Source: Alicyclobacillus tolerans (lineage in GTDB: Bacteria > Bacillota > Bacilli > Alicyclobacillales > Alicyclobacillaceae). Taken from it: a stretch of 64,000 nucleotides of DNA. Within the stretch, counting starts at the first letter, position 1. The number at the start of each line of letters is the position of its first letter. Position numbers and translations under genes: made by a program. Below the pieces are notes generated by a model. The model was not told the DNA's origin. It did not search any database and was given only the letters and a program-made list of their open reading frames with translations. Below, one piece after another: positions 18,646-27,850 of the stretch. The stretch is taken from the NCBI RefSeq assembly GCF_900142255.1, contig NZ_FRAF01000004.1, forward strand, positions 94,981-158,980, written 5' to 3'.

Positions 18646-18842
18646 TGTATGACCTTCTCCTTTTAGGATCATCGAATGAACTGACGAGCTAGTATGAATC
18701 TCGAGGCCCCATTGAGAAATTATACTGGTTCTTCTTATCAGCTGGCAAAAAAGTAACTTTCACATATTTGCGGACTTGCCTCATAAGATTTAACGGATAA
18801 CTGTGGACAAAGAGAGCGCCATAATCGAAGGAGTTGGTTGTT

Positions 18843-20135
18843 TTGAGCAGGGTAAGCAGAGGCAGGGGGTCGACATTGCTTTTGGCTGCCATGGCCATCA
18901 TTTTTACCATTGCGTTGTGCGTGTATCCCAAACAGGGATTTGAAGCAGGTATGTCAGGACTGAAAGTATTTTGGGATGTGGTATTTCCCTCACTCTTGCC
19001 GTTTTTTATTTTGTCAGAATTATTGCTAGGTCTTGGTGTTGTACGAGGATTTGGTGTTTTATTAGAACCTCTGATGCGTCCACTCTTTAGTGTTCCAGGG
19101 GTAGGTGCTTTTGCACTTTCCATGGGGCTTGCTGCTGGGTATCCCATGGATGCAGTCATTACAGCCCGTTTTCGAGAAACAGGTCAGTGTTCGCGTATAG
19201 AGGGAGAACGTTTACTGGCTTTTACGAATACGGCCGATCCGCTTTTCATGTTTGGGGCAGTTGCTGTGGGCATGCTCAAATCCCCTGCACTCGGCGGACT
19301 TATTGCTCTGGCACACTACATTTCTTCCTTTTTGGTAGGTGTTTTCTTTAAATTCTGGGGACGTAAGGAAGAAAGACTCAACAAACAACAGGCATCTGTA
19401 AGCGTCCATACTGAAGAGCAAACGAATCCATCAAGCCCTCGTCCCTTTATTCTCAAAAGAGCTTATCAAGCGATGTTGGAGGCTCACGAAGAAGATGGTC
19501 GGCCTTTTGGGAAACTGCTGGGCAATTCTGTTACTGAATCCATTCAAACCCTCCTAATGATTTGTGGATTTATTGTTTTTTTTGCAGTACTTATTGAAAT
19601 CTTGCATCTGTCTGGATTGATGACGCTCATTGGCTGGCCTTTGATGTATGTATTTCATTTCTTCGGACTGAATACTGGATTGGTACATCCAATGCTTGCC
19701 GGTGTGTTGGAGCTAGATATCGGATCGGCTCAAGCTGCAGCCGTGGCGGCCCCTATGATTCAAAAATTAGCCGTTATCAGTGGTATTATTGCTTGGAGCG
19801 GTTTAGCAGTTCATGCCCAGGTTGCCAGTGTTCTGACACAAACGGATATCCGCATGAAACCTTATTTTTTGGCTCGTCTGTTGCATGCTGTTCTGGCAGC
19901 ATTGATTACTGTTATTCTCTTTAAGGCAGGTCTTGCGAAGGAAGTTGGTCCAGCAATAGCTAATATTTCACCAGCTTTTGCTATGTGGACTCATTCAACA
20001 ACCAGCGAATCCAGCACTATGCCCTATTGGTCTCTGGCATGGCAGAATTTGCATATCTGGGTTTTATCACTGGTGATCATGCTTTTTGCAGCATTTGCAT
20101 TCCTCGGTTGGCAGCGGCGTCAAATCAATGGTTGA
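18843..20135 (+). CDS. ylbJ: sporulation integral membrane protein YlbJ
   Basis: A polytopic membrane protein of about 430 aa with a duplicated nucleoside-recognition (Gate) domain. The first copy includes GLAAGYPMDAVITARFRETG and the second begins at the TLLMICGFIVFFAVL segment. In Bacillus subtilis YlbJ is a sigma-E product needed for spore cortex formation and heat resistance; that role is family knowledge. The TTG at 18843 is chosen because GAAGGAG ends 9 bases upstream; the TTG at 18834 touches the ribosome site. It is transcribed away from the MazG-like gene and ends at a strong terminator. Confidence 0.85.
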   Translation: MSRVSRGRGSTLLLAAMAIIFTIALCVYPKQGFEAGMSGLKVFWDVVFPSLLPFFILSELLLGLGVVRGFGVLLEPLMRPLFSVPGVGAFALSMGLAAGYPMDAVITARFRETGQCSRIEGERLLAFTNTADPLFMFGAVAVGMLKSPALGGLIALAHYISSFLVGVFFKFWGRKEERLNKQQASVSVHTEEQTNPSSPRPFILKRAYQAMLEAHEEDGRPFGKLLGNSVTESIQTLLMICGFIVFFAVLIEILHLSGLMTLIGWPLMYVFHFFGLNTGLVHPMLAGVLELDIGSAQAAAVAAPMIQKLAVISGIIAWSGLAVHAQVASVLTQTDIRMKPYFLARLLHAVLAALITVILFKAGLAKEVGPAIANISPAFAMWTHSTTSESSTMPYWSLAWQNLHIWVLSLVIMLFAAFAFLGWQRRQING

Positions 20136-20162
20136 TAGCTATGGATAAAGAAGCGTTAAAAG

Positions 20163-20200
20163 ACCTCCATCTCCACAATGTGTGGATTTGGAGGTTTTTT
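20163..20200 (+). terminator. intrinsic terminator of ylbJ
   Basis: ACCTCCA (20163-20169) pairs with TGGAGGT (20189-20195), with an inner TCCACA/TGTGGA stem, followed by six T residues. Confidence 0.85.
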
Positions 20201-20235
20201 GATACCAAGAATGTGTTGGATTGCGAAAATTCTTT

Positions 20236-21054
20236 TTAGTGGAGAATAAAAAGCGGCGGAAAAAATCGGTGAAAAAAGATCTGGTCGGATAGAATAAAGG
20301 CAGCCAGTACAAAAGTATAGACTGCAAAAATCCGCATGCGACACTTTTCAAGCAGCCAAAAGGTGAAACGAACGCCAATATATCCAGCAACGGCTGCGGA
20401 AACCGTACCTACCAGTATAGGCATCCAAGGCAAGTGATGAGCAGCAACCGGATCTTCAAAGAGATCGTCCAATTCTACTAAGATGCCTCCTAAAATAGCT
20501 GGAATGCTGAGCAAAAAAGAAAAACGAGCAGCTGCTCGGCGTTCCATTCCTCTCCAAAGTCCTCCGGCTATGGTAAGCCCAGAACGTGATAAAGCGGGTA
20601 AGATGGCTGCGCCTTGTAATGCACCTATCCATAAACTGTCTTTGACATGCATCGTTTCTTCTGTTTTCATTCCGTCAGTACGACTGTCCATCCACCAAAG
20701 TATGCATCCGGTAATGACAAATTCTAAACCTACTGTAGCCCCTGTAGAAAAAAGATGTTCAAACCATTCTTCAAACAGAACGCCAATCACGGCTGTTGGC
20801 AAAAGCGCGACGCCAATCATCCACGTCAAGCGGGACTTAGGATGTCGATACCACCACATCAGTTCCTTACGCAAAGCATACATGACGGCAATAAGGGAAC
20901 CAAGATGTAAAAAAAGGACAAATAGAGTTCCGGAAGCCTCTGGATTCAAATGCCAGATTTTTGCGAGCATGACGAGATGACCTGATGAAGAAATAGGCAA
21001 GAACTCCGTGATTCCCTGCACAATACCCATAATCATTGCTTGTAGCGCGTTCAT
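20236..21054 (-). CDS. uppP: undecaprenyl-diphosphatase UppP (BacA family)
   Basis: UppP dephosphorylates undecaprenyl pyrophosphate at the outer membrane face to recycle the lipid carrier of peptidoglycan; extra copies give bacitracin resistance. The N-terminal QGITEFLPISSSGHL motif carries the catalytic Glu and His, and PALSRSGLTIAGGL is the second BacA signature with its Arg. About eight membrane helices fit 272 aa. A short leader ORF ends immediately before its AGGAGG ribosome site, so translation may be coupled. Confidence 0.95.
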   Translation of the reverse strand: MNALQAMIMGIVQGITEFLPISSSGHLVMLAKIWHLNPEASGTLFVLFLHLGSLIAVMYALRKELMWWYRHPKSRLTWMIGVALLPTAVIGVLFEEWFEHLFSTGATVGLEFVITGCILWWMDSRTDGMKTEETMHVKDSLWIGALQGAAILPALSRSGLTIAGGLWRGMERRAAARFSFLLSIPAILGGILVELDDLFEDPVAAHHLPWMPILVGTVSAAVAGYIGVRFTFWLLEKCRMRIFAVYTFVLAAFILSDQIFFHRFFPPLFILH

Positions 21055-21066
21055 CGCGCACCTCCT

Positions 21067-21120
21067 TTAAGGGATGCCTGATGAAACGGGAAGTGAGGAC
21101 CATAGCATAGTGAACAGCAC
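21067..21120 (-). CDS. 17-codon leader ORF upstream of uppP
   Basis: A GTG start at 21120 follows AAAGGGAGGTGAT, almost a perfect anti-16S match, at about 4 bases. The frame reads MLFTMLWSSLPVSSGIP and stops with TAA directly adjacent to the uppP ribosome site, 13 bases before uppP. Arrangement and ribosome site suggest a translated leader peptide coupled to or attenuating uppP. The peptide resembles nothing I know. Confidence 0.45.
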   Translation of the reverse strand: MLFTMLWSSLPVSSGIP

Positions 21121-21304
21121 GTCTATCACCTCCCTTTCACAGACAAGCTATCAGAATTCAATTCATATATATGAGACAAGCGCTGTGAGATACCGGGCTT
21201 GCTTCATGTTTCAACTCGTAATTTTGTGGTCATCCAGGAAATCCAATTTTTTGCTTTTGAATGGAGCCTATGTTTGTTTAAAGCCGTTGTCTGGTATTCT
21301 GAAA

Positions 21305-21349
21305 ATTAAAAACTGCCTTCGGCACTTTGTAGTGCGAGGAAGGCAGTTT
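21305..21349 (-). terminator. intrinsic terminator of isocitrate dehydrogenase gene
   Basis: An 11-bp stem (AAACTGCCTTC with its complement) with a further GGCACT-like inner pairing is followed on the minus strand by TTTTTAATTTT. It lies about 70 bases past the icd stop. The rest of the 21121-21417 interval shows no other gene. Confidence 0.8.
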
Positions 21350-21417
21350 GGTTTGTGCACTAAGTCATTCACAATAGGGCTTCACAGCCAATTTTGAAAA
21401 CGTTCTTTTTTGATGAA

Positions 21418-22857
21418 TTAACCGTGTACTGCAGAAAATCCGGGTACACCATCAAATGTGTAGAGATTTTCTGTTTTAATAATGTCAAATCCAGCATTAA
21501 GAATATTCTTTTGTATCAAAATCACCTCATCAGCGGTTACATGGCTTCCATCTGTTTTGCGGAATCGACACCGCCAGTGGTCGGTGCAGAACGTCTCCGG
21601 CAACCCGTTTGGCCACACTTTGATACCGCGATTGGTGATCACTTCAAGCTTGAGTTCACCTACAGAAATGGTGCTTAACTGGCTGCCCAAATCGTTAGCA
21701 CTTCCTGACTGCCAATCAAGAAATATGTCTACACCCACCAATTGTTTGAGCGTATTTTCAACAGGCTTGATATGGCGACGAGCCATGACAATATCTTCTC
21801 GATAGGAGACGGGTTTTAATACTTGAGGATGCTGTCCTAATCGAGCAATCACGGCATCCGCAAACTCGTCTGTGCCTACTTGTTGACGGCTTATTTCTTC
21901 TCGATAGATGTCCCGAGTATGTATACCGTCTTCAATTGTTCGCAACCACGCTTGATGAACGCGCTCTGCCACTTTTGACTGACCAATGTGAACGAGCATC
22001 ATCACGGCTGCAAGCAACAAGCCAGACGGATTAGCAATATTCTGTCCAGCAATATCTGGTGCAGAACCATGAATAGCTTCAAACATGGCAAAACCATCGC
22101 CAATGTTGGCCGATGGGGCCAAACCGACAGATCCGGATATTTCTGCTGTTACATCAGACAAAATATCACCATAGAGATTTGGCATAACAATCACATCAAA
22201 TTTTTCTGGTGTATTTGCCAACCTTGCTGCCCCAATGTCAACAATAAGCGTTTCATGTTCCAAATCTGGGTATTCAGATGCAACCTGATCAAAAACTTTA
22301 TGAAATAATCCGTCTGTCAGTTTCATAATGTTGTCTTTCACAAAGCAAGTAACCTTTTTGCGATGATTGACTCTAGCATATTCAAATGCATAGCGAATGA
22401 CACGTTCCGAACCTGGTTGTGTAATGAGTTTGAGGCATTGGTAAACCTGATGAGTCTGTCGGTGTTCAATGCCTGCATACAAATCCTCTTCGTTTTCTCG
22501 GATAATGACCAAATCCATAGAGGGATGTTTGGTTTCTACATATGGGGAGTAAGCGATGGTAGGACGAACGTTAGCGTATAAGTTTAGAGCCTTGCGCATG
22601 GTTACGTTAAGACTTTTGTATCCCCCACCTTGTGGAGTGGTAATAGGAGACTTTAGAAAAACTCGAGTTTTGCGAATGCTTTCCCAAGCTCCTGGATCCA
22701 TGCCGGAGTCTACGCCGCGTTTGTAAACTTTTTCTCCAATTTCGACCGTCTCTATGTCCAATTGGGCACCTGCTGCTTGTATGATACGTAATGTTGCTGT
22801 CATGATTTCCGGACCAATTCCGTCTCCATAAGCTACTGTTATAGGTGTTTTTTCCAT
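21418..22857 (-). CDS. icd: isocitrate dehydrogenase with C-terminal extension
   Basis: This is a beta-decarboxylating dehydrogenase converting isocitrate to 2-oxoglutarate in the TCA cycle. The substrate loop SLNVTMRKALNLYANVRP has the phosphorylatable Ser/Asn position and the Arg residues of isocitrate dehydrogenases rather than isopropylmalate dehydrogenases. The metal/cofactor block NLYGDILSDVTAEISGSVG and GSAPDIAGQNIANPSG follow. The 479-aa length includes a tail of about 140 residues after the catalytic core, as in the Thermus-type enzyme. The ATG at 22857 is chosen after AAGGGG; the open frame continues to 22980 without support. It is divergent from the YkvI-like gene. Confidence 0.88.
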   Translation of the reverse strand: MEKTPITVAYGDGIGPEIMTATLRIIQAAGAQLDIETVEIGEKVYKRGVDSGMDPGAWESIRKTRVFLKSPITTPQGGGYKSLNVTMRKALNLYANVRPTIAYSPYVETKHPSMDLVIIRENEEDLYAGIEHRQTHQVYQCLKLITQPGSERVIRYAFEYARVNHRKKVTCFVKDNIMKLTDGLFHKVFDQVASEYPDLEHETLIVDIGAARLANTPEKFDVIVMPNLYGDILSDVTAEISGSVGLAPSANIGDGFAMFEAIHGSAPDIAGQNIANPSGLLLAAVMMLVHIGQSKVAERVHQAWLRTIEDGIHTRDIYREEISRQQVGTDEFADAVIARLGQHPQVLKPVSYREDIVMARRHIKPVENTLKQLVGVDIFLDWQSGSANDLGSQLSTISVGELKLEVITNRGIKVWPNGLPETFCTDHWRCRFRKTDGSHVTADEVILIQKNILNAGFDIIKTENLYTFDGVPGFSAVHG

Positions 22858-23194
22858 TTTGCAATCCCCTTCTTCATGAAACTTAGAGTGAAGTGAACTC
22901 CGATTTTTCATGATAACTGAATTTAACGTGGTTAACTTGGTATAAACAGAGTTTGACCAGCCACGCATGCTTTTCTTCATCGTGACTCGTAATGAAGGAT
23001 AAGTTTATGACATCCACCTCCACGGTCATTATAGCAATTGCTATTTTCTCAAAAAATTGTCTATGTATTCTGAAATCAATCATTCTAAAAAATGAGCAAA
23101 TTTATGCAGAGTATTTCTTTTCATCAAGCTGGATTGTGGTGGAATGGGTGTCCAATATCTTCAATAGGATAGTAAAGAAGGGAGGGACATCGGC
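22858..23194. promoter_or_regulatory. divergent intergenic region icd / YkvI-like gene
   Basis: The 337-base interval holds a TATAAT at 23033-23028 on the minus strand, likely the -10 of icd with a weak -35, giving a leader of about 165 bases. A 48-codon frame lies in that leader but lacks a convincing start. A GGGAGG ribosome site for the rightward gene is at the right end. I see no riboswitch. Confidence 0.35.
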
Positions 23195-24259
23195 ATGCAA
23201 GATGGCTCCATCTGGCGCAGTGTACAAATTGCATGTGTATATATCGGAACAGTGGTAGGAGCAGGATTTGCCTCTGGCCGAGAGGTGGATCAGTTTTTTG
23301 TTCGCTTTGGTATTCCTGCATTTTCCATGGTTTTATTGACTACGCTGCTTTTTATTTTTTTCGGCTATCGAATGCTCAGACTAGGTCGTATTCTCCGAGC
23401 CCATACATTTCGTGACGCTACCAAAGTTATGTTTGGCAAACGTGGTGCATGGCTGATTGACATTCTTTATGTGATGATGATGTTTGGATTGACAGTCGCC
23501 ATGTTGGCCGGAGCTGGTGAATTGTTTCGGGAGAGGTTGCATGCGCCGTACTTTTTAGGCGTTTTTTTGACAGCCTTGCTCTCTTGGTTTACCGTGCGTC
23601 ATGGCATTCATGGCTTAATGCGTGCCAATGTGATTATTGTTCCACTCATGGTCAGTTTTGTGATTTACGTTGGCTGGCAGACATTTCTTCAACATAAATG
23701 GCCCGTTCATTCCCAATGGATAATCAGTAACACAAATCCAGGTTTTCTGCATGCAGTTTTGTCGGTTCTATTTTACATAGGATTAAATGTAGGATTGTCT
23801 GCCGGAGTGCTTATTCCACTTGGGGCGACTGCCCATCATCAAAAGGAATTAAAACTAGGCTCTCTACTGGGATCTTTGGCACTTGGAATGATGTTGTTGA
23901 CGGTAACGTTTATCTTGCTTTGTTACGGACAAGAGGCGCGTAATTACGCATTGCCTATGGCCTATGTTGCGGCACACGCGGGAGCTTGGTTGGAATGGAT
24001 TTTTCCCTTGGTACTCTGGGCTGAAATTTTTTCCACTATTGTCAGCAATGTTTACGCGCTTGCCTTTTTGTCACCAGATCAAGGTAAGCAAAGACGTTGG
24101 TTGTTACCGCTCATTCTCTCCCTAGCTGGTCTTTTATCGGCTGTAGGATTTAAGTCGATTGTCCAATATGGCTATACAGCATTCGGCTGTTTATCGTTAC
24201 TTTTTTTAGTTGCACTTTTGCGTACCTACCACGCCCCATTCCATCGTGAACAAATTTAA
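23195..24259 (+). CDS. YkvI-family membrane protein (APC-superfamily-like)
   Basis: An integral membrane protein of 354 aa with about ten hydrophobic segments. The start (YIGTVVGAGFASGREVDQFF) is the hallmark of the YkvI family of amino-acid-transporter-like proteins, in which the broken first helix with GAGFASG is typical of sodium/solute symporter folds. The substrate is unknown. The ATG at 23195 follows GGGAGGGACATCGGC. It is followed after 113 bases by a YitT-family gene in the same direction. Confidence 0.75.
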   Translation: MQDGSIWRSVQIACVYIGTVVGAGFASGREVDQFFVRFGIPAFSMVLLTTLLFIFFGYRMLRLGRILRAHTFRDATKVMFGKRGAWLIDILYVMMMFGLTVAMLAGAGELFRERLHAPYFLGVFLTALLSWFTVRHGIHGLMRANVIIVPLMVSFVIYVGWQTFLQHKWPVHSQWIISNTNPGFLHAVLSVLFYIGLNVGLSAGVLIPLGATAHHQKELKLGSLLGSLALGMMLLTVTFILLCYGQEARNYALPMAYVAAHAGAWLEWIFPLVLWAEIFSTIVSNVYALAFLSPDQGKQRRWLLPLILSLAGLLSAVGFKSIVQYGYTAFGCLSLLFLVALLRTYHAPFHREQI

Positions 24260-24372
24260 GCCATACTAAAGAGCGGCAGAGTTTTTGGACATCTGCCTCA
24301 CCATGGAAAAAGGGCTCGTTTGCGTTCAGATACCATAACCGTACAACGCAAACAGCAGTCTGGTCCGCGAAA

Positions 24373-25266
24373 GTGAGTGGCATGCTGATGTGGAATGTAC
24401 TAAGAGAGTATTTCATCATTATTTTGGGTGGATTGATTTATTCTATAGGACTAAATGCGTTTTTAGTTGCAAACCACCTGGCGGAAGGTGGTTTTGTCGG
24501 TATTTCAGTCCTGCTTCTTTATCGATTGCATATTGCTATTGGTGTTTCATTTTTAATCATGAATTTACCGTTACTCTGGATTGCGTGGAGAAAATTTGGC
24601 CATCAGTTTGTTATTAAAACAACATTGGGTGTTCTTTCTGTATCTTTATTCAGTTGGCTGACGGTTCATTGGCAGGTTGATGCACATGATAAACTGCTAG
24701 CAGCACTTTATGCCGGTGTCATTACAGGTCTTGGACTAGGGTTGATTTTTCGAGCTGGCGGAACGACTGGCGGTGCCGATATTATTGCCCGATTGATACG
24801 TCAAGCGCGAGGCATTGCCATGGGACGATTACTTTTTATTATTGATGTCATTGTAATCGGTCTGGTGGCATTGATGATTGGATATGAGACGGCCATGTAT
24901 TCGCTCGTTGCGTTATTTGTCTCCAGTCGAGTGATTGATTTTGTCATTGAAGGAATGTCACGAAGCAAAGCGTTGTATATCATCTCAGGATCGTATCAGC
25001 AAATTGTTCAGGAAATTCACAATAGCTTGAGCCGAGGCACTACCATTTTAAGTGGTCAAGGCGGATATACTGGTCAACAGCGTCCTGTTGTCTATGTTGT
25101 TGTATCGAGAGAAGAAGTGATACGCGTGCAACAGATTGTGGCCAAGCTCGATCCGACAGCGTTTGTCATTGTCAATGATGTTCATGAAGTTCTCGGTGAA
25201 GGGTTCACGTTTGATTCCAACGAAAACGCTGTCCAGCCTGCAGAGCAGCAACAGCCTAGCCCTTGA
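24373..25266 (+). CDS. YitT-family membrane protein
   Basis: The first about 200 residues hold five hydrophobic helices with the repeated glycine-rich GGTTGGADIIARLI segment of the YitT (DUF161) family. The last about 80 residues form the DUF2179 cytoplasmic domain (GYTGQQRPVVYVVVSREEV ... FVIVNDVHEVLGEGF). Molecular function is unknown. The start is uncertain: GTG 24373, ATG 24382 or ATG 24388 are in frame and none has a good ribosome site. Confidence 0.85.
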   Translation: MSGMLMWNVLREYFIIILGGLIYSIGLNAFLVANHLAEGGFVGISVLLLYRLHIAIGVSFLIMNLPLLWIAWRKFGHQFVIKTTLGVLSVSLFSWLTVHWQVDAHDKLLAALYAGVITGLGLGLIFRAGGTTGGADIIARLIRQARGIAMGRLLFIIDVIVIGLVALMIGYETAMYSLVALFVSSRVIDFVIEGMSRSKALYIISGSYQQIVQEIHNSLSRGTTILSGQGGYTGQQRPVVYVVVSREEVIRVQQIVAKLDPTAFVIVNDVHEVLGEGFTFDSNENAVQPAEQQQPSP

Positions 25267-25299
25267 TGAGCAAGCAATAACTGCTTCACCGTATCAAGA

Positions 25300-25342
25300 A
25301 GACACCACCTTTCCCCGTTGGCTGAGGTATAAGGTGGTGTCT
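25300..25342. terminator. terminator-like hairpin between convergent genes
   Basis: A perfect 12-bp stem (AGACACCACCTT / AAGGTGGTGTCT) with a 19-base loop lies between the ends of the YitT-family gene and reoY. There is no T tract in either direction, so efficiency as an intrinsic terminator is doubtful. Confidence 0.5.
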
Positions 25343-25368
25343 GGATGAAGATGATTACGTCAGATTTA

Positions 25369-25938
25369 TCAATTGGTTGAAGCGAGTGGCTGCATATGAT
25401 CAAATTCAATCAATGCTCGGCTTGCTTCAATAAAAGCCTGTTTGTCTCCGCCATCAAGTGCTCTGTCAACTGCTTGCATGAGCAGTTCCCGCTGGTAATT
25501 GCGAAGAGATACATCAATAATCCATTCAGCCTGCAGAGAAATTAATTCTTTTACTGCAGGTTCAAGTTCATGAGACGCTGTTTCTTCTAAAACAGCGGCG
25601 TATTCAGCACTGGTTGCGCGTTCTTTAAAAAAGAATCCTACATACACATCCTCGTCTGGATGTTGATACAAGTCTAAAAATGCTTGTTCAACATCTGTAC
25701 TGACGGGCTTATTGCGGCGATAATAGCGGAACGGCGCAACCTGCACACATGTGGTTGAAATGACCATGACTCTTGGCAGATGCCGAAAATTATCCACAAA
25801 ATGAACTCGGCGCAATACGTTCTCGCGTGTCATCATATACCGGACCAGCATCTCGGCTTCACGGCTTTGCAGCTGGTAATTCGCGAGAAACCAACGGAGA
25901 AAATGTTTCTTCTCGGCGATTGTAACGGTTGTGGCCAT
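25369..25938 (-). CDS. reoY: ReoY/YpiB-family protein (UPF0302, IDEAL domain)
   Basis: A soluble 189-aa protein. The N-terminal part (EKKHFLRWFLANYQLQSRE) and the mid segment (FVDNFRHLPRVMVIS) match the UPF0302/YpiB family. The C-terminal QRELLMQAVDRALDGGDKQAFIEASRALIEF is an IDEAL domain. In Listeria the orthologue ReoY works with ReoM and ClpCP to control MurA stability and so peptidoglycan synthesis; this is family knowledge. It lies near aroA as in Bacillus. Confidence 0.85.
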   Translation of the reverse strand: MATTVTIAEKKHFLRWFLANYQLQSREAEMLVRYMMTRENVLRRVHFVDNFRHLPRVMVISTTCVQVAPFRYYRRNKPVSTDVEQAFLDLYQHPDEDVYVGFFFKERATSAEYAAVLEETASHELEPAVKELISLQAEWIIDVSLRNYQRELLMQAVDRALDGGDKQAFIEASRALIEFDHMQPLASTN

Positions 25939-26114
25939 AGCCGACTCCTCCTTGTAAAGCGGCGTATCCGAAAGCGGTCTGGTGAGATGCGACTCTGCAG
26001 TAGTAAGAATTCTTTGTATATTTTATTCGAGAGGTTCTTCTGGTTTTCCTGCTAAACCTCACAGAACTCGCCTATTTTTCGCAAAATTGTGTACGTTCAA
26101 AAAGGTTTCTTTCT

Positions 26115-27500
26115 TTAATCCTCGATGAGGCTTTTCACCTCCTTTTGTATACCCCTGTTACTCCACTTTTGCAAAGTCCGCTCGACATTGCCTGGAATGG
26201 CTAGTGCCGTTTGCTTAGACAAGCGTTCGAGCCAATCAGAGAGCGAGTAACCTGCCGCAAGTCCATCCTGAACACGTTGCTCGGTAATTCTGAAACGGAG
26301 ATAACTTTCCGTACTCTCCATCATTTCTGCAAAGCGTCCCAATTCTACAAAAAAGGGATGAGTCGGAGAGCTTATCACAATTTCAAAGTTCGGGTGTACA
26401 TGGAGTGTCGCGTTTGGACGAATTTTCTCTTCACTTAACTTAATATCTCCTAGCAATAATTGTAGACCGAGTTTGCTCATTTGAAACCAGTTGTGTATAG
26501 AATCTGAAAAAGTTTCTTGATGAAGATGCACAATTCCAAGATAATGAAGCATTTGTAAAATTCTTTGTTTCCACACCTGTTCTTTGGAATCAAAATAAAA
26601 ATCAGATAAAAAGTGTTGAATAACCTCATATACAGTGTCTTCCCGAACCCAGCTTTCGGACAAATGTATAAGTAAAGATAAAATCAGAGGTAGGCGCGGC
26701 AAAGGTCGACGATAAGATCGAATATAAAATTCAAATAGCGACTGTAACTGTTCGTGGTTACCCTTTTGTAACCAAGGATGGCTGGAATTTATAATGAGTT
26801 GCCCAACTTCTTGCTCTTCTAACAGTCCAGTAAAGTAGCTGAAATCATAAAGTAAAGCAAAACGATCTGGATAGTCATGAAATCTTCTTCCATAACCAAA
26901 GCGCCAGCTCTCGACCGGTATTTCTTCAGGAGTTGACATCAATTCGAGTATTTGTGTTAACTGCCGTTTGTAAATTGAACCGTTGACAGTGAGTTGTACC
27001 TGGTGTCTCTCTGTGTATTGCAAAAATGTATGCAAATCACTCAGAACTGATGTTTTGTCCAAAGAGATATTTTCATCGTCTTCATGAAAAACCAATTTCT
27101 CACGCATTTGGTCGATCACGCTATAGAGTAAATGCTCACGAAGCTCATCTGGCAAGACATAGATGGTGTCACCGTTATACTTTCTGATAGGAATCAACCA
27201 ACCTCTGGAAATTGCTTCTTGCAGATCCAGCGAATCTGTTGGATTAGATTGGAACATAGCTTGGATTTCTTCTTTAGCAAAAAAACCTGTTTTGTGAAGT
27301 GCTAATCTTGCGTAAATTGGATTTTGCAAATATTCTTGAGCAGTTTGCTCGAGTTGAAATTGTGGGTTTATGCGAAAATGGTGCAAAATTTCTTGGATCA
27401 TCTCGTTTTTGGAATAGAGTGCGCAAGAGAATTGATAATGGCGAGCAATAGCCTGCAGTGTATGGATGTCCGCTTGGACCAGGCAGTCTGCCAATCGCAC
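26115..27500 (-). CDS. helicase-associated (XPB/Ssl2-like) domain protein without helicase motifs
   Basis: The 461-aa protein has no Walker A or DEAD box. Residues about 280-440 (TLHVHPNFEIVISSPTHP ... RFRITEQRVQDGLAAGYSL) match the helicase-associated domain found with XPB/Ssl2-like proteins in Bacillales. The N-terminal part is helical (SAP-like LQAIARHYQFSCALYSKNE). A DNA-related role is inference. The GTG at 27500 is chosen because AAAGGAGG sits 7 bases upstream; the frame continues to 27539 without a site. It is followed by reoY after about 180 bases. Confidence 0.65.
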   Translation of the reverse strand: MRLADCLVQADIHTLQAIARHYQFSCALYSKNEMIQEILHHFRINPQFQLEQTAQEYLQNPIYARLALHKTGFFAKEEIQAMFQSNPTDSLDLQEAISRGWLIPIRKYNGDTIYVLPDELREHLLYSVIDQMREKLVFHEDDENISLDKTSVLSDLHTFLQYTERHQVQLTVNGSIYKRQLTQILELMSTPEEIPVESWRFGYGRRFHDYPDRFALLYDFSYFTGLLEEQEVGQLIINSSHPWLQKGNHEQLQSLFEFYIRSYRRPLPRLPLILSLLIHLSESWVREDTVYEVIQHFLSDFYFDSKEQVWKQRILQMLHYLGIVHLHQETFSDSIHNWFQMSKLGLQLLLGDIKLSEEKIRPNATLHVHPNFEIVISSPTHPFFVELGRFAEMMESTESYLRFRITEQRVQDGLAAGYSLSDWLERLSKQTALAIPGNVERTLQKWSNRGIQKEVKSLIED

Positions 27501-27723
27501 ATCGACTCCTCCTTTGGGGCTTGTATGATTCTCGGTCATGTTTTTGTTTTGTACTTGTATAGGGATACATGGTTTGCCAGAATATAGTATCCATTATGGA
27601 CGATGCCGAGAGGCTTATACCTATTTGCATAACATTCAGCTTATGGACAGTATGGGAAAAATCATGGATTCTGTAGAGTGAGGTCTATATGTGGGAGGTA
27701 AAATGTATTTATGAATGCGTTTT

Positions 27724-27751
27724 CAAAAAAATGAGCCTGCAATCGCAGGCT
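27724..27751 (-). terminator. intrinsic terminator at end of the aro-trp supraoperon
   Basis: GAGCCTGC (27732-27739) and GCAGGCTC (27744-27751) form an 8-bp perfect stem with a 4-base loop. Seven T residues follow on the minus strand. It lies 100 bases beyond the aroA stop. The rest of 27501-27850 shows no gene. Confidence 0.85.
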
Positions 27752-27850
27752 CTAGTATTAAAGCTAGGAGTGGAGAGAAATCAGAACAATCACCCTTCGA
27801 CTACAAGAATATAACGGAATGGAAGCGCTGTCAATGCAAATTTTCATTTT

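Noticed and set aside
22883..23083. Small minus-strand frame in the icd leader
   Set aside because: The only ATG overlaps the -10 box, later starts lack a ribosome site and the product resembles nothing; it is probably chance.
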